Shown: positions 16,491 through 24,760, counted from the first letter of the stretch. The stretch: DNA of 38,228 nt from an uncultured Prevotellaceae bacterium (GCA_937877625.1 CALFJG010000016.1:1-38228); one strand, 5' to 3'. Made by a program: numbers and translations. The notes: a model not told the origin generated them from the letters alone.

Positions 16491-17396
16491 CTATACGCAT
16501 CCTCGTATTTCATCGAGGTTGTTTACTTTGTGGCTTTCCATCCACGCTGCAATGCCTTGTGCAACCTGTTCGGCACACGACGGGTTGAGGAAGTTGGCTG
16601 TGCCAATCTGTATCGCCGTGGCACCCGCCATAATAAAACTAATGGCATCTTCGGCTGTGACAATGCCCCCGAGACCTATCACAGGAATGTTTACCGCCTT
16701 TGCCACTTGCCATACCATACGCAAGGCAACGGGTCGCACGGCAGGTCCGCTCAGGCCTCCCGTATTGATGCTTAAGGCGGGGCAACGACGCTCTATGTCG
16801 ATAGCCATACCGAGCAAGGTGTTGATGAGCGACACGCTATCGGCACCCTCGGCCTCTACAGCACGCGCTATCTCGGTGATGTCGGTGACGTTGGGCGAGA
16901 GTTTTACGATAAGTGTCTTGGAATAGGCGGCGCGCACGGCTTTTACCACGGCGGCGGCACCCACCGAGGTGACACCGAAAGCCATACCACCCGCTTTAAC
17001 GTTAGGGCAGGAGATGTTGAGTTCTATGGCGGGGATGTGTTTCAACTCTGCAATGCGGGCGGCACAAGCCACATAGTCTTCTATCGTCGAGCCGCTGACG
17101 TTGACGATAACATTTGTGTCAAGGTCTTTGAGGGTAGGGTAGATATGCTCGCAGAAGTACTCTACGCCTTTGTTTTGAAGTCCCACGCAGTTGAGCATTC
17201 CCGACGGTGTTTCCACCATACGAGGATAGTCGTTTCCCTCGCGCGGGAGTAGGGTGGTGCCTTTCACAACAAAGCCGCCGAGTGCTTCAAGATTTAGAAA
17301 CGGAGCGAACTCTGTGCCGTAGCCAAATGTGCCGCTGGCGGTGAGTACAGGGTTTTTGAGATGTAGGGAGGCAATATTTACAGAGAGATTGGGCAT
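16491..17396 (-). CDS. pyrD: Dihydroorotate dehydrogenase, catalytic subunit (class 1B)
   Basis: PyrD oxidises dihydroorotate to orotate in pyrimidine synthesis. The start at 17396 (MPNLSVNIASLHLKNPVLTA) gives the usual 301-residue length; the frame stays open further upstream but that part lies in a repeat element. Landmarks are the FMN-binding LTASGTFGYGTE, the active-site loop ELNISCPNVKAGGMAFG with the class 1B Cys, the Lys in LIVKLSPNVTDI, and GLGGIVTAEDAISFIMAGATAIQIG for the phosphate of FMN. It follows pyrK on the same strand, as its electron-transfer partner should, but a 261-bp gap containing a MITE-like element separates them instead of the usual tight spacing. Confidence 0.95.
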   Translation of the reverse strand: MPNLSVNIASLHLKNPVLTASGTFGYGTEFAPFLNLEALGGFVVKGTTLLPREGNDYPRMVETPSGMLNCVGLQNKGVEYFCEHIYPTLKDLDTNVIVNVSGSTIEDYVACAARIAELKHIPAIELNISCPNVKAGGMAFGVTSVGAAAVVKAVRAAYSKTLIVKLSPNVTDITEIARAVEAEGADSVSLINTLLGMAIDIERRCPALSINTGGLSGPAVRPVALRMVWQVAKAVNIPVIGLGGIVTAEDAISFIMAGATAIQIGTANFLNPSCAEQVAQGIAAWMESHKVNNLDEIRGCV

Positions 17397-17427
17397 AGGG
17401 ATAAAGGAGAAGTGTTTGAAAGTTTTA

Positions 17428-17624
17428 AGGTATGTTCTATTAATTCGCTTTGTCAGATTTCTGACCTTTGGCGTTATACCAGAAAAGCAAAGCGAAGCTT
17501 GCTTCAGCATTGCCTTGGCGAGCAGAAGTCTGTTGAAACACGAACAAAAAGAGCCAGAAAGATGACAAACGGTGAAAGACGCGCCAATGTCAAACTAAAC
17601 CGTGGGAATTAGTAGAACCCACCT
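17428..17624. mobile_element. MITE-like element B, copy 1, inserted between pyrK and pyrD
   Basis: The 197-bp segment begins AGGTATGTTCTATTAATTCG and ends with the near inverse (GAATTAGTAGAACCCACCT), a terminal inverted repeat matching at 16 of 19 positions. Similar ends occur at 25560-25654 and 24501-24517. Inside it lies a copy of repeat C (17467-17545). It encodes no protein, as expected for a non-autonomous element. Confidence 0.6.
17467..17545 (+). repeat. Dispersed repeat C, copy 1
   Basis: GCGTTATACCAGAAAAGC, GCGAAGCTTGCTTC and GCGAGCAGAAGTCTGTTGAAA match the copy at 21286-21364 along its whole length; a shorter relative is at 24761-24823. The core GAAGC-TT-GCTTC is a small palindrome. 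Confidence 0.6.
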
Positions 17625-17657
17625 TATGGTATTCCCGACTTTACGTAGCTCCTCGCG

Positions 17658-18416
17658 TCACCACAGCAGTTGTCGTGTATCAAAAACGGGGCCTTCGGTG
17701 CAGGTGCAACGATGTCCGAGTGTGGTTTTTTCCACACAGCAGAGGCACGCGCCGAGCCCGCAGGCCATAAGATTTTCGAGCGAAGCCTCGCAGGGCGTGT
17801 TGTGCTGTTTAGCGATGTGTGCCACGGCTTGCATCATCGGTTTCGGCCCGCAGGTGTATATCTGTTCGTAGCGGTCTTGCATAGCCGGGTGTTGGGTGAC
17901 AAAGCCGCGTGTGCCGGCACTGCCGTCTTCTGTGGTGAGGAAGAGGTGTCCGTAGGGTTGAAAGGCATCGGTACGCAAGATGTCGGCTTTTGTTTTTCCC
18001 CCGAGGATAAACGTGACGTCGCTCCCTCGCTTCTTCAGTTCTTCAGCAAGAAAGAGTAGGGGAGCCACGCCGACCCCGCCGCCGATGAGCAGCGCGCGTT
18101 GTGCTTTTGTGGGTAGTGTGAAGCCGTTGCCCAGGGGCAGCAGGCAGTCAAGCGTGTGGCCTACGGGAGTCTGACAAAGGGCGTGTGTGGCGGGGCCTAC
18201 ATCGTGCACCAGGAGTTGCAGCCTGTCTGCACCATTATAATAATGTATAGATATGGGGCGGCGTAGGAACGTCGTGTCGTTTTCCCGAACGCGCACATTC
18301 ACAAACTGCCCCGGCCGGCACACGGGCAAGTTACGGGCGGTGAGTGTGAGCAAGGCGTGGTGTGGCGTGAGCATTGTACGCTCGCACACGGTGAGGTCGG
18401 CTCTTATCTTTGGCAT
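17658..18416 (-). CDS. pyrK: Dihydroorotate dehydrogenase electron-transfer subunit
   Basis: PyrK carries FAD and a [2Fe-2S] cluster and passes electrons from PyrD to NAD+. From the start at 18416 (MPKIRADLTVCERTMLTPHH) it is 252 residues. The FAD-binding motif TTFLRRPISIHYY (about residues 50-62) and the NAD-binding loop ALLIGGGVGVAPLLFLAEEL are both clear. The cluster-binding cysteines appear in CGLGACLCCVEKTTLGHRCTC. The frame stays open 114 bp upstream, but a divergent promoter lies there, so the later start is right. The gene precedes pyrD on the minus strand. Confidence 0.94.
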   Translation of the reverse strand: MPKIRADLTVCERTMLTPHHALLTLTARNLPVCRPGQFVNVRVRENDTTFLRRPISIHYYNGADRLQLLVHDVGPATHALCQTPVGHTLDCLLPLGNGFTLPTKAQRALLIGGGVGVAPLLFLAEELKKRGSDVTFILGGKTKADILRTDAFQPYGHLFLTTEDGSAGTRGFVTQHPAMQDRYEQIYTCGPKPMMQAVAHIAKQHNTPCEASLENLMACGLGACLCCVEKTTLGHRCTCTEGPVFDTRQLLW

Positions 18417-18433
18417 AATAGGCTTGTTTGCCA

Positions 18434-18441
18434 CAAAAGTA
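18434..18441 (-). promoter_or_regulatory. -7 promoter element for pyrK-pyrD
   Basis: On the minus strand the sequence reads TACTTTTG, a Bacteroidota -7 box, 18 bp before the pyrK start. Its short distance implies a very short leader. Confidence 0.65.
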
Positions 18442-18505
18442 CGAAGAAACACTGGGCTTATACGGTTTTTAGCGCGTAAAAAGCGCGATACGCGGGCGAT
18501 TTTTG

Positions 18506-18513
18506 TACTTTTG
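18506..18513 (+). promoter_or_regulatory. -7 promoter element for the aminotransferase gene
   Basis: TACTTTTG followed by CCCCTAC lies 31 bp before the aminotransferase ATG and is divergent from the pyrK promoter about 70 bp away. Confidence 0.7.
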
Positions 18514-18544
18514 CCCCTACAAAACAGCAAGAACAGAAACGCTT

Positions 18545-19738
18545 ATGCCAGTTATTTCCCAGCGTGCCGTAGAGATGCCTTCTTCTCCGATACGCAAACT
18601 CGCCCCGCTTGCTACGGCGGCAAAACAGCGTGGCGTACACGTCTTCCACCTCAATATAGGACAGCCCGACCTCTCCACGCCACACTGTGGTCTGGACGTT
18701 TTGAAACACATCGACCGCACGGTGTTGGAGTATAGTCCCAGCCCGGGCTTTCTTAGTTATCGGGAAAAGTTGGTCGACTATTACGCGAGATACAACATCG
18801 CTCTTACTCCCGACGACATCATCATCACCACCGGCGGCAGCGAGGCGGTGTTGTTCGCTTTTCTGTCGTGCCTAAACCCCGGCGATGAAATCATTATACC
18901 CGAGCCGAGTTATGCCAACTATATGGCTTTTGCCATCAGTGCCGGTGCGAAGATACGCAGCATCGCCACAACGATAGACGAGGGGTTCTCCCTGCCAAAG
19001 GTAGAGAAGTTTGAAGAACTCATCAACGAGCATACACGTGCCATTCTGATATGCAACCCGAACAACCCCACGGGCTATCTCTATACGCGGCGTGAGATGA
19101 ATCAGATACGCGACTTGGTAAAGAAGTATGACCTCTATCTCTTTAGCGACGAGGTGTATCGTGAGTTTATCTACACGGGCTCGCCATATATCAGTGCTTG
19201 CCACTTGGAGGGTATAGAACAAAACGTGGTGCTTATCGACAGCGTGTCGAAGCGCTACAGCGAGTGCGGCATACGCATCGGGGCGTTGATATCCAAGAAT
19301 GCCGAGGTGCGTGCCGCGGTGATGAAGTTCTGTCAGGCGCGGCTCAGCCCGCCGCTGTTAGGTCAGATAGTGGCCGAGGCTTCTATGGACGAGCCGGCGC
19401 AATACGCCGAGATGGTATATGAGGAATATGTGGAGCGCCGCAAATGTTTGATCGACGGCTTGAACCGCATACCAGGCGTGTATTCGCCCATTCCTATGGG
19501 GGCCTTCTATACCGTGGCGCGCCTGCCCGTGGACGATGCCGAGAAATTCTGCGCTTGGTGTCTCACCGACTTCAACTACGAAGGACAAACCATTATGATG
19601 GCACCCGCTGCAGGCTTCTATACCACGCCCGGTGCCGGACGCAACGAGGTGAGAATTGCCTATGTGCTTAAGAAAGAGGATTTAGAGCGCGCACTAATAG
19701 TACTCGCCAAAGCATTAGAAGCCTACAACAAACCATAG
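18545..19738 (+). CDS. Pyridoxal-phosphate aminotransferase, class I/II (aspartate aminotransferase-like)
   Basis: The 397-residue enzyme has the fold-type I aminotransferase sequence: FHLNIGQPDLSTP near the N-terminus, ITTGGSEAVLFAFLSCLNPGDE, the AILICNPNNPTGYLY segment, FSDEVYREFIYTG with the cofactor-binding Asp and Tyr, and the PLP-binding Lys in DSVSKRYSECGIRIG (Lys about 236). The closing EVRIAYVLKKEDL includes the substrate carboxylate-binding Arg. It transfers amino groups between amino acids and 2-oxo acids; aspartate is the likeliest substrate, though prephenate or branched-chain acids cannot be excluded. The start at 18545 fits the promoter box. It is monocistronic, followed by repeat A copy 4. 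Confidence 0.92.
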   Translation: MPVISQRAVEMPSSPIRKLAPLATAAKQRGVHVFHLNIGQPDLSTPHCGLDVLKHIDRTVLEYSPSPGFLSYREKLVDYYARYNIALTPDDIIITTGGSEAVLFAFLSCLNPGDEIIIPEPSYANYMAFAISAGAKIRSIATTIDEGFSLPKVEKFEELINEHTRAILICNPNNPTGYLYTRREMNQIRDLVKKYDLYLFSDEVYREFIYTGSPYISACHLEGIEQNVVLIDSVSKRYSECGIRIGALISKNAEVRAAVMKFCQARLSPPLLGQIVAEASMDEPAQYAEMVYEEYVERRKCLIDGLNRIPGVYSPIPMGAFYTVARLPVDDAEKFCAWCLTDFNYEGQTIMMAPAAGFYTTPGAGRNEVRIAYVLKKEDLERALIVLAKALEAYNKP

Positions 19739-19796
19739 CCTCTGCTCCGCAAGAGGTGGTGAATTTGCGATTTTGATGTTCTTCCATCTTAGTCCA

Positions 19797-19860
19797 CGAA
19801 GCAATGAAGCCCCCTCAGTGTCGCAAGCATAGCAAACAAGGCGCAGCCTCGCCCCTCAGA
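19797..19860 (+). repeat. Dispersed intergenic repeat A, copy 4
   Basis: GAAGCAATGAAGCCCCCTCA followed by GTGTCGCAAGCATAGCAAAC and AAGGCGCAGCC matches the other three copies. It sits in the 244-bp gap between the aminotransferase and the permease gene; nothing else recognisable is in that gap. Confidence 0.6.
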
Positions 19861-19982
19861 CTTTTTCCACCGGGCTCTCAACCTTACTTTCTATTCGTCT
19901 TTGCTTCCTCCCGAGGCGCAGCCACGCCGAAGACTCTTGTTCGTTGCTAAAAAAATTGTGGTTACCTACCGTTTCTTGTAGT

Positions 19983-21239
19983 ATGTCATTCCCCTTATTC
20001 CTTGCCCGTCGTTTTTATCGCGCGCGTTCCAGCGGCGGAAAGCGTAGCTCGTCGGCACCCGCCGTCTTTGTGGCTACCTTTGGCGTAGCCGTCGGACTCG
20101 CGGTGATGCTTGTCGCGGTGGCGGTGGCAAAAGGGTTTCAGCAAGAGGTGAGGCATAAAATCACCGGCTTTGGCTCGCATATCGAAGTACTCGATATGGC
20201 CTCGTTCCAATCGCCGGAGGACTTTCCCATCGTTGCCTCCTCCACGTTTTTAGACTCCCTGCGCCGACTACCTACCGTCACACACCTGCAACGCGTGTCG
20301 CAGAAGATGGGTATCCTAAAAACCAACGAGCAATTCTCGGCTATCGGGCTCAAGGGCGTGGGCGAGGACTTCGACGCTACGTTTATGAAGTCCGCCCTGG
20401 TGGCGGGCGAGTGGCCTCAGTTCAGCGACACGGCATCAACCAACGCAATCGTTATCTCCAAACGCTTGGCCACACAGATGGGCCTCGCCGTCGGCGTGCG
20501 TGTTTATGCGTATTTCTTCGAAGACGTGGTGAAGATGCGCCGATTTACGATAAGCGGCATTTACGACACGAACCTCTCGCAGTTCGACGATGTTTTTGTG
20601 TTCACCGACCGCTACACCGTGAATGCACTCAACGGCTGGCAGCGCGACGCGTGTAGCCAGGTGGAAGTGGTGACAAAGGACTTCGACCATAGTCAAGACG
20701 TCTTGCCTGCCTTCCATACCTTTCTGCGCTGCCACACCGACGCTGGTGGTATGCAGCCCGTAGCGATGTCCATACGCCAAGACCCGCGTGCGGCAAGCAC
20801 CTTTCAGTGGATTGACCTGTTAGACTTCGACATCGTGGTGGTGCTCGTGTTGATGCTCCTCGTCGCGGGGTTTACTATGGTGAGCGGGTTGCTCATACTC
20901 ATCTTGGAGCGCGTGCAGACCATCGGCGTACTCAAAGCCGTCGGAGCAACAAACCTACAGTTGCGGAGCGTCTTCCTTTGGCTCGCAGCAATGATTATAG
21001 GTCGCGGCATGATAATAGGCAATGTGCTGGGCCTGGGGCTGATTTTCGTGCAACACCAATGGTCGCCAATAACGCTCGACCCTGCATCGTACTATGTGGA
21101 GCAAGTACCCGTGTCGCTCTCCCTCGGATGGTGGGCGGCACTCAACGCGGGCACCTTAATGCTCACCCTCGCAGCTTTGCTCTTGCCCAGTTACGCCGTC
21201 TCGCGCGTGCAGCCAGCAAAGGCTATACGTTTTGAATAA
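19983..21239 (+). CDS. FtsX-like ABC transporter permease (LolC/LolE family)
   Basis: From ATG 19983 (MSFPLFLARRFYRARSSGGK) the protein is 418 residues. It has one helix near the N-terminus (about residues 30-55), a long periplasmic domain, then three helices near the C-terminus (about 285-310, 335-360 and 375-405), the topology of LolC/LolE and MacB permeases. The N-terminal PLFLARRFYRAR and the C-terminal region with ILERVQTIGVLKAVGATN are typical. In Bacteroidota such proteins are annotated as lipoprotein-releasing system permeases that extract lipoproteins from the inner membrane with a LolD ATPase, which is not in this window. The codons upstream of 19983 are in a repeat-rich gap and unlikely to be translated. 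Confidence 0.88.
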   Translation: MSFPLFLARRFYRARSSGGKRSSSAPAVFVATFGVAVGLAVMLVAVAVAKGFQQEVRHKITGFGSHIEVLDMASFQSPEDFPIVASSTFLDSLRRLPTVTHLQRVSQKMGILKTNEQFSAIGLKGVGEDFDATFMKSALVAGEWPQFSDTASTNAIVISKRLATQMGLAVGVRVYAYFFEDVVKMRRFTISGIYDTNLSQFDDVFVFTDRYTVNALNGWQRDACSQVEVVTKDFDHSQDVLPAFHTFLRCHTDAGGMQPVAMSIRQDPRAASTFQWIDLLDFDIVVVLVLMLLVAGFTMVSGLLILILERVQTIGVLKAVGATNLQLRSVFLWLAAMIIGRGMIIGNVLGLGLIFVQHQWSPITLDPASYYVEQVPVSLSLGWWAALNAGTLMLTLAALLLPSYAVSRVQPAKAIRFE

Positions 21240-21285
21240 CTCCACGCGCTTACTCAACCATAAAGGATACGCACACCTATACAAC

Positions 21286-21364
21286 TTTTGCGTTAAACCA
21301 GAAGAGTAAGGCGAAGCTTGCTTCGGCCTTCCCCCGACGAGTAAAAGACTGGTGGAAAGCGAAC
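21286..21364 (+). repeat. Dispersed repeat C, copy 2
   Basis: GCGTTAAACCAGAAGAGTAA, GGCGAAGCTTGCTTCGGC and GACTGGTGGAAAGCGAAC correspond to the copy inside the MITE-like element at 17467-17545. It lies in the 231-bp gap before the YARHG gene. Confidence 0.6.
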
Positions 21365-21425
21365 CTTTATCTTTTCCTATCAACAATTTTTAGCGAAGAA
21401 TGAAGCCCGCGCCGACAAAACTTCA

Positions 21426-21433
21426 TAATTTTG
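21426..21433 (+). promoter_or_regulatory. -7 promoter element for the YARHG gene
   Basis: TAATTTTG followed by CAGC fits TAnnTTTG and lies 37 bp before the gene's ATG at 21471. Confidence 0.6.
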
Positions 21434-21470
21434 CAGCAACAATAAACAATGAATATAAAACAAATGCTTT

Positions 21471-22157
21471 ATGGAACTGATTTGTCCCACATGTCACACC
21501 CAGCTCACCGTACCTAATGGCGTTGATATATGTCGTTGCAGCGTTTGTGGGCAAGTGATTAACATACCTACCTCCGATCCCACACAATACTCCGCACCAC
21601 AATACACCCCTGCCTATCAGCAACAGCAGCAACCACACTATGTACAACAACCTAAGAGCAATAACACAACTACGATGCTCATTGCCGTCCTGTCGGCTGT
21701 GATTGCCGCTGTGTTTGGTGCAGCGGTGGTATATTTCCTAACACATACCACACACGACACAGCATCCACCACCAACAACACCACAACAGTGGTGCGCGAT
21801 ACCATCGTTCGTACTGAAACCGTGGTGCAGCAAGTGCCGGCGCAAACCACACAAACCGCACAGCCCGCTGCTACCACACAAACCGCCTCCGCTTATTCCG
21901 CAGCAGGCCAAGGGCTATATCCCTTTGCCTCAACACGTCGCTTGAGCGAGCGCGAGTTGAGTGGCTACACAGCGCGGCAACTCAAGATTATGCGCAACGA
22001 AATCTATGCCCGCCACGGCTATATCTTCCAAACAGCCGATATGAAAAACTATTTCGCAGCGCAGCCCTGGTATCGCCCCGTGTCGAACAGCGTCTCACTC
22101 AGTAGCATTGAACAAGCCAACGTGGCTACGATACAACGCGTAGAAGCTACTAAATAA
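21471..22157 (+). CDS. YARHG domain protein with N-terminal zinc ribbon and one membrane helix
   Basis: The 228-residue protein begins with a four-cysteine zinc ribbon (CPTCHTQL ... CRCSVCGQVI, residues about 5-29), then a Gln/Pro/Tyr-rich linker, a single membrane helix (MLIAVLSAVIAAVFGAAVVYFL, about residues 67-88) and a Thr-rich stretch. The C-terminal YARHG domain contains KIMRNEIYARHGYIFQTADM and the trailing YFAAQPWYRP. YARHG domains are small extracellular modules of unknown role, often at the end of Bacteroidota and Firmicutes surface proteins. The topology predicts the zinc ribbon inside and YARHG outside. The next gene (YdcF-like) starts 5 bp after the stop and is probably co-transcribed. 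Confidence 0.85.
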   Translation: MELICPTCHTQLTVPNGVDICRCSVCGQVINIPTSDPTQYSAPQYTPAYQQQQQPHYVQQPKSNNTTTMLIAVLSAVIAAVFGAAVVYFLTHTTHDTASTTNNTTTVVRDTIVRTETVVQQVPAQTTQTAQPAATTQTASAYSAAGQGLYPFASTRRLSERELSGYTARQLKIMRNEIYARHGYIFQTADMKNYFAAQPWYRPVSNSVSLSSIEQANVATIQRVEATK

Positions 22158-22162
22158 ACCCC

Positions 22163-22768
22163 GTGACATACGTATGCTACATACTCCTCGCGGTCATTGC
22201 CCTCTTTGTGGCGGTGGCCGCCGTGTGTTATATGGCAGTAACGCTTGCCGGCCGCCGACATACGACAAGCCGGATTAGCGCACTGCCCAACGAGGCATGC
22301 CTCGTCGTACTCGGCGCACCGCCGCTGCGCAGCGATGGACGACCCGGACGCTACTATGAGCGACGGCTACGTGCCGCCGAGGCAATCTATAAGCAAGGAA
22401 AAGCAGCCAAACTGATGCTCAGCGGAGCCAAACATCCCGAATATAGCGAGCCACAATCCATGCTTCACGATTTGACACAACGAGGATTGCCGGCCTCCGC
22501 CTTCCTGCTCGACGAGACGGGTTATCGCACCTGGCTCTCCGTACGTGCCGCAAAACAGCAGTTCGACGGACAACCCATCGTCTTTGTGTCGCAACGCTTC
22601 CACAACGAAAGAGCCATCTTCCTGGCACGAGCATTGGGCATGAATGCAATGGGATACAACGCAGAGCATGTCGGCGGAACAAAAGCCCTGCAAGTGTGGA
22701 TACGTGAGGTAGGTTCACGAATGAGAGCCTTTTATGATGTCTGGAAAGCGGGAAAACAAACAACATAG
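22163..22768 (+). CDS. YdcF/SanA family protein (DUF218)
   Basis: The 201-residue protein starts with a GTG and has an N-terminal hydrophobic helix (about residues 3-28), then the DUF218 fold: CLVVLGAPPLRSDGRPGRYYERRLRAA, the strand LMLSGAKHPE, YSEPQSMLHDL and the QRFHNERAIFLARALGM segment. The SanA members of this family (E. coli SanA, YdcF) affect envelope barrier function. The catalytic activity is not established. The start is a GTG because no ATG precedes the helix in frame. It lies 5 bp after the YARHG gene. The family assignment is good; a biological role here is inference only. Confidence 0.82.
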   Translation: MTYVCYILLAVIALFVAVAAVCYMAVTLAGRRHTTSRISALPNEACLVVLGAPPLRSDGRPGRYYERRLRAAEAIYKQGKAAKLMLSGAKHPEYSEPQSMLHDLTQRGLPASAFLLDETGYRTWLSVRAAKQQFDGQPIVFVSQRFHNERAIFLARALGMNAMGYNAEHVGGTKALQVWIREVGSRMRAFYDVWKAGKQTT

Positions 22769-22880
22769 TACTACACAAATACTTTCAGCATACATTCTAA
22801 GACACTTAATTACAACACGATACAATTCGTTAGTCCTTCCACAAAAAAACTAATCCCTTCATCTTCATCTAATTCAAATT

Positions 22881-23132
22881 TTGACAAAAACAAAGTCGGA
22901 CATCTTCTAAACAATGTCGGACTTTGTAAAAAATATGTCCGACCGTGCTTAAACGTACTCCAACCGTGTTTTGACATACTCCAACCGTGTTTAAACTCGA
23001 GTGCTTTGATTTTAAAATCAATCCGATTGATTTTAAAATCAACGCCTTTGATTTTAAAATCAAAGCACTCGAGTTTAAACACGCCCGGACTACCTCTAAA
23101 ATTACTCCCATCTTGCTTCAACATAGTACAAT
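22881..23132. repeat. Array of about twelve 21-bp units with a 35-bp-arm palindrome
   Basis: From 22881 each 21-bp block has an AT-rich core (TTTTAAAA, TTTAAAC or similar) at a fixed position and a variable 10-11-bp spacer. Three identical palindromes TGATTTTAAAATCA start at 23007, 23028 and 23049, exactly 21 bp apart. The region 22986-23083 is one long inverted repeat with 35-bp arms and a 28-bp centre holding the middle palindrome. Minus-strand ORF reading of the array gives a run of 7-residue peptide repeats (DFKIKGV, DFKINRI, DFKIKAL). The array occupies most of the 419-bp gap before the radical SAM gene. Confidence 0.85.
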
Positions 23133-23187
23133 ACTATATTTTCGAAGCGCGTAGTATAATCAACGTTTCCCTATACCCTTAGCCCCA

Positions 23188-24438
23188 ATGTCGCAGATAA
23201 ATCTTCCTCAGTCCACCTTCTCACCGTTCTCACGGCCTATGTACGTGATGTTGAAACCGGTGGGCTCGCGTTGCAACCTCGCGTGTAAATACTGCTACTA
23301 CTTAGAGAAAGCCGGCCTCTATCCCGACGATGCGCGCCATGTGATGAGCGAGGAACTCCTGGAGCGCTTCACACGCGAATACATCGGAGCGCAGACTATG
23401 CAGGATGTGCTCTTCACCTGGCACGGCGGCGAGACACTGATGCGACCGCTGTCGTTCTATCAAAACGCCGTGCGTCTGCAACGGCAGTACGCCGCAGGAA
23501 AGCATATCGACAACTGCATTCAGACAAATGCCACGTTGCTCACCGACGAGTGGTGTGAGTTTTTTGCCAAAGAGGGATGGCTTGTGGGCGTGAGCCTCGA
23601 CGGGCCGCAAGAGTTCCACGACGAGTATCGACGCACACAGCGCGGACTGCCCTCGTGGCACAAGGTGATGCAAGGAGTCCGACTGCTCAACAAACACGGT
23701 GTCGAATGGAACGCACTCGCCGTGGTCAATGATTTCAACGCCGATTATCCGCTGGAGTTCTACCGTTTTTTCAAATCCATAGGCTGTCACTATATTCAGT
23801 TCACGCCTATAGTAGAACGCATCGTCCACCACGACGACGGGCGACACCTTGCTCACATCGCCGATGCCGACGATGCACCATTGGCCGACTTTAGCGTGTC
23901 GCCCGAGCAGTGGGGCACTTTTCTCTGCACACTTTTCGACGAGTGGGTGCGCCACGATGTGGCGGAGTACTACGTTCAACTTTTCGATGCCACGCTTGCT
24001 AATTGGATGGGAGTGACACCCGGCGTGTGTACCTACGGACAACATTGTGGCCACGCCGCAGTGATGGAGTGGAACGGCGATGTTTATTCGTGCGACCACT
24101 TTGTGTTTCCCGAATACAAACTCGGCAATCTCCGACAGCAGACACTCGTTGAAATGATGTACGGCGCGGCGCAAAACAACTTCGGCGAAATAAAACAACA
24201 CCTGCCGAAGCAGTGCCTCGCATGTCGATGGAAATTTGCTTGCCAAGGCGAATGCCCAAAAAATCGCTTCGCACGTGACGAAAACGGAGAGCAAGGCCTC
24301 AACTACCTTTGCGCCGGCTATCGCAAATTCTTCGCACACGTGGCACCCTATATGGACTATATGGCCGACAGACTAAAAGAAAAGCGCGCACCAGCCGAAA
24401 TAATGCAAGCCATAAAAAGCGGGAGCTTCAAACCGTAG
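23188..24438 (+). CDS. Anaerobic sulfatase-maturating enzyme (radical SAM/SPASM)
   Basis: The 416-residue protein has the radical SAM cluster motif CNLACKYCYYLEK with Cys29, Cys33 and Cys36, the GGETLMRP segment and further radical SAM signatures (QTNATLLTDEW, GVSLDGPQEFHDEYR). A C-terminal SPASM domain binds two more clusters (CTYGQHCGHAAVMEWNGDVY, CLACRWKFACQGECPKNR). It oxidises a Cys or Ser in type I sulfatases to formylglycine; Bacteroidota need it for mucin and glycosaminoglycan sulfate removal. No sulfatase of that type is in this window. The LTA-synthase-like protein at 11938 uses Thr and would not be a substrate. It is preceded by the 21-bp array. Confidence is high for the family. 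Confidence 0.92.
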   Translation: MSQINLPQSTFSPFSRPMYVMLKPVGSRCNLACKYCYYLEKAGLYPDDARHVMSEELLERFTREYIGAQTMQDVLFTWHGGETLMRPLSFYQNAVRLQRQYAAGKHIDNCIQTNATLLTDEWCEFFAKEGWLVGVSLDGPQEFHDEYRRTQRGLPSWHKVMQGVRLLNKHGVEWNALAVVNDFNADYPLEFYRFFKSIGCHYIQFTPIVERIVHHDDGRHLAHIADADDAPLADFSVSPEQWGTFLCTLFDEWVRHDVAEYYVQLFDATLANWMGVTPGVCTYGQHCGHAAVMEWNGDVYSCDHFVFPEYKLGNLRQQTLVEMMYGAAQNNFGEIKQHLPKQCLACRWKFACQGECPKNRFARDENGEQGLNYLCAGYRKFFAHVAPYMDYMADRLKEKRAPAEIMQAIKSGSFKP

Positions 24439-24500
24439 GTATAAGCCATAAATCCGACAAGAGGTTAAAAAAAACGACAAAGTCAAACGAAACCCGGGGA

Positions 24501-24517
24501 ACGAATAGCACACACCT
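24501..24517. repeat. Terminal end of MITE-like repeat B, partial copy
   Basis: ACGAATAGCACACACCT matches the right end of the copy at 25560-25654 (ACGAATAGCACCCACCT), and the preceding CAAAGTCAAACGAAACC also matches the right part of copy 1. The left end is unclear, so it may be a degraded copy running from about 24430. Confidence 0.45.
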
Positions 24518-24663
24518 ATAATGCCTTTCGTCTGAAGTGCTGACAAAACGCTTCGGATTGTTCTCCTTGCAATGCCCGTCTTTTCCTACATATCCCCGGG
24601 CGCTAAAAGCACGTTTTTTATCTTTGAAACGCCGACTGACGTTCATAAGGTGATGAGCATTTG

Positions 24664-24696
24664 TTTGCACAAATATAGATTTTATGCTTAACTTTG
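24664..24696 (+). promoter_or_regulatory. Promoter for the unrecognised 24870 gene
   Basis: TTTG (24664-24667) and TAACTTTG (24689-24696) are separated by 21 bp, close to the Bacteroidota optimum. A separate TATCTTTG box at 24619-24626 is also visible. The gene-free stretch 24439-24869 otherwise holds repeat B and C fragments. Confidence 0.6.
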
Positions 24697-24760
24697 CCAT
24701 GCCATTGAAGATTATTGCTCGCCGGTAAGCGCAGCACAAAGGAAGGTAGATAATCCGATA

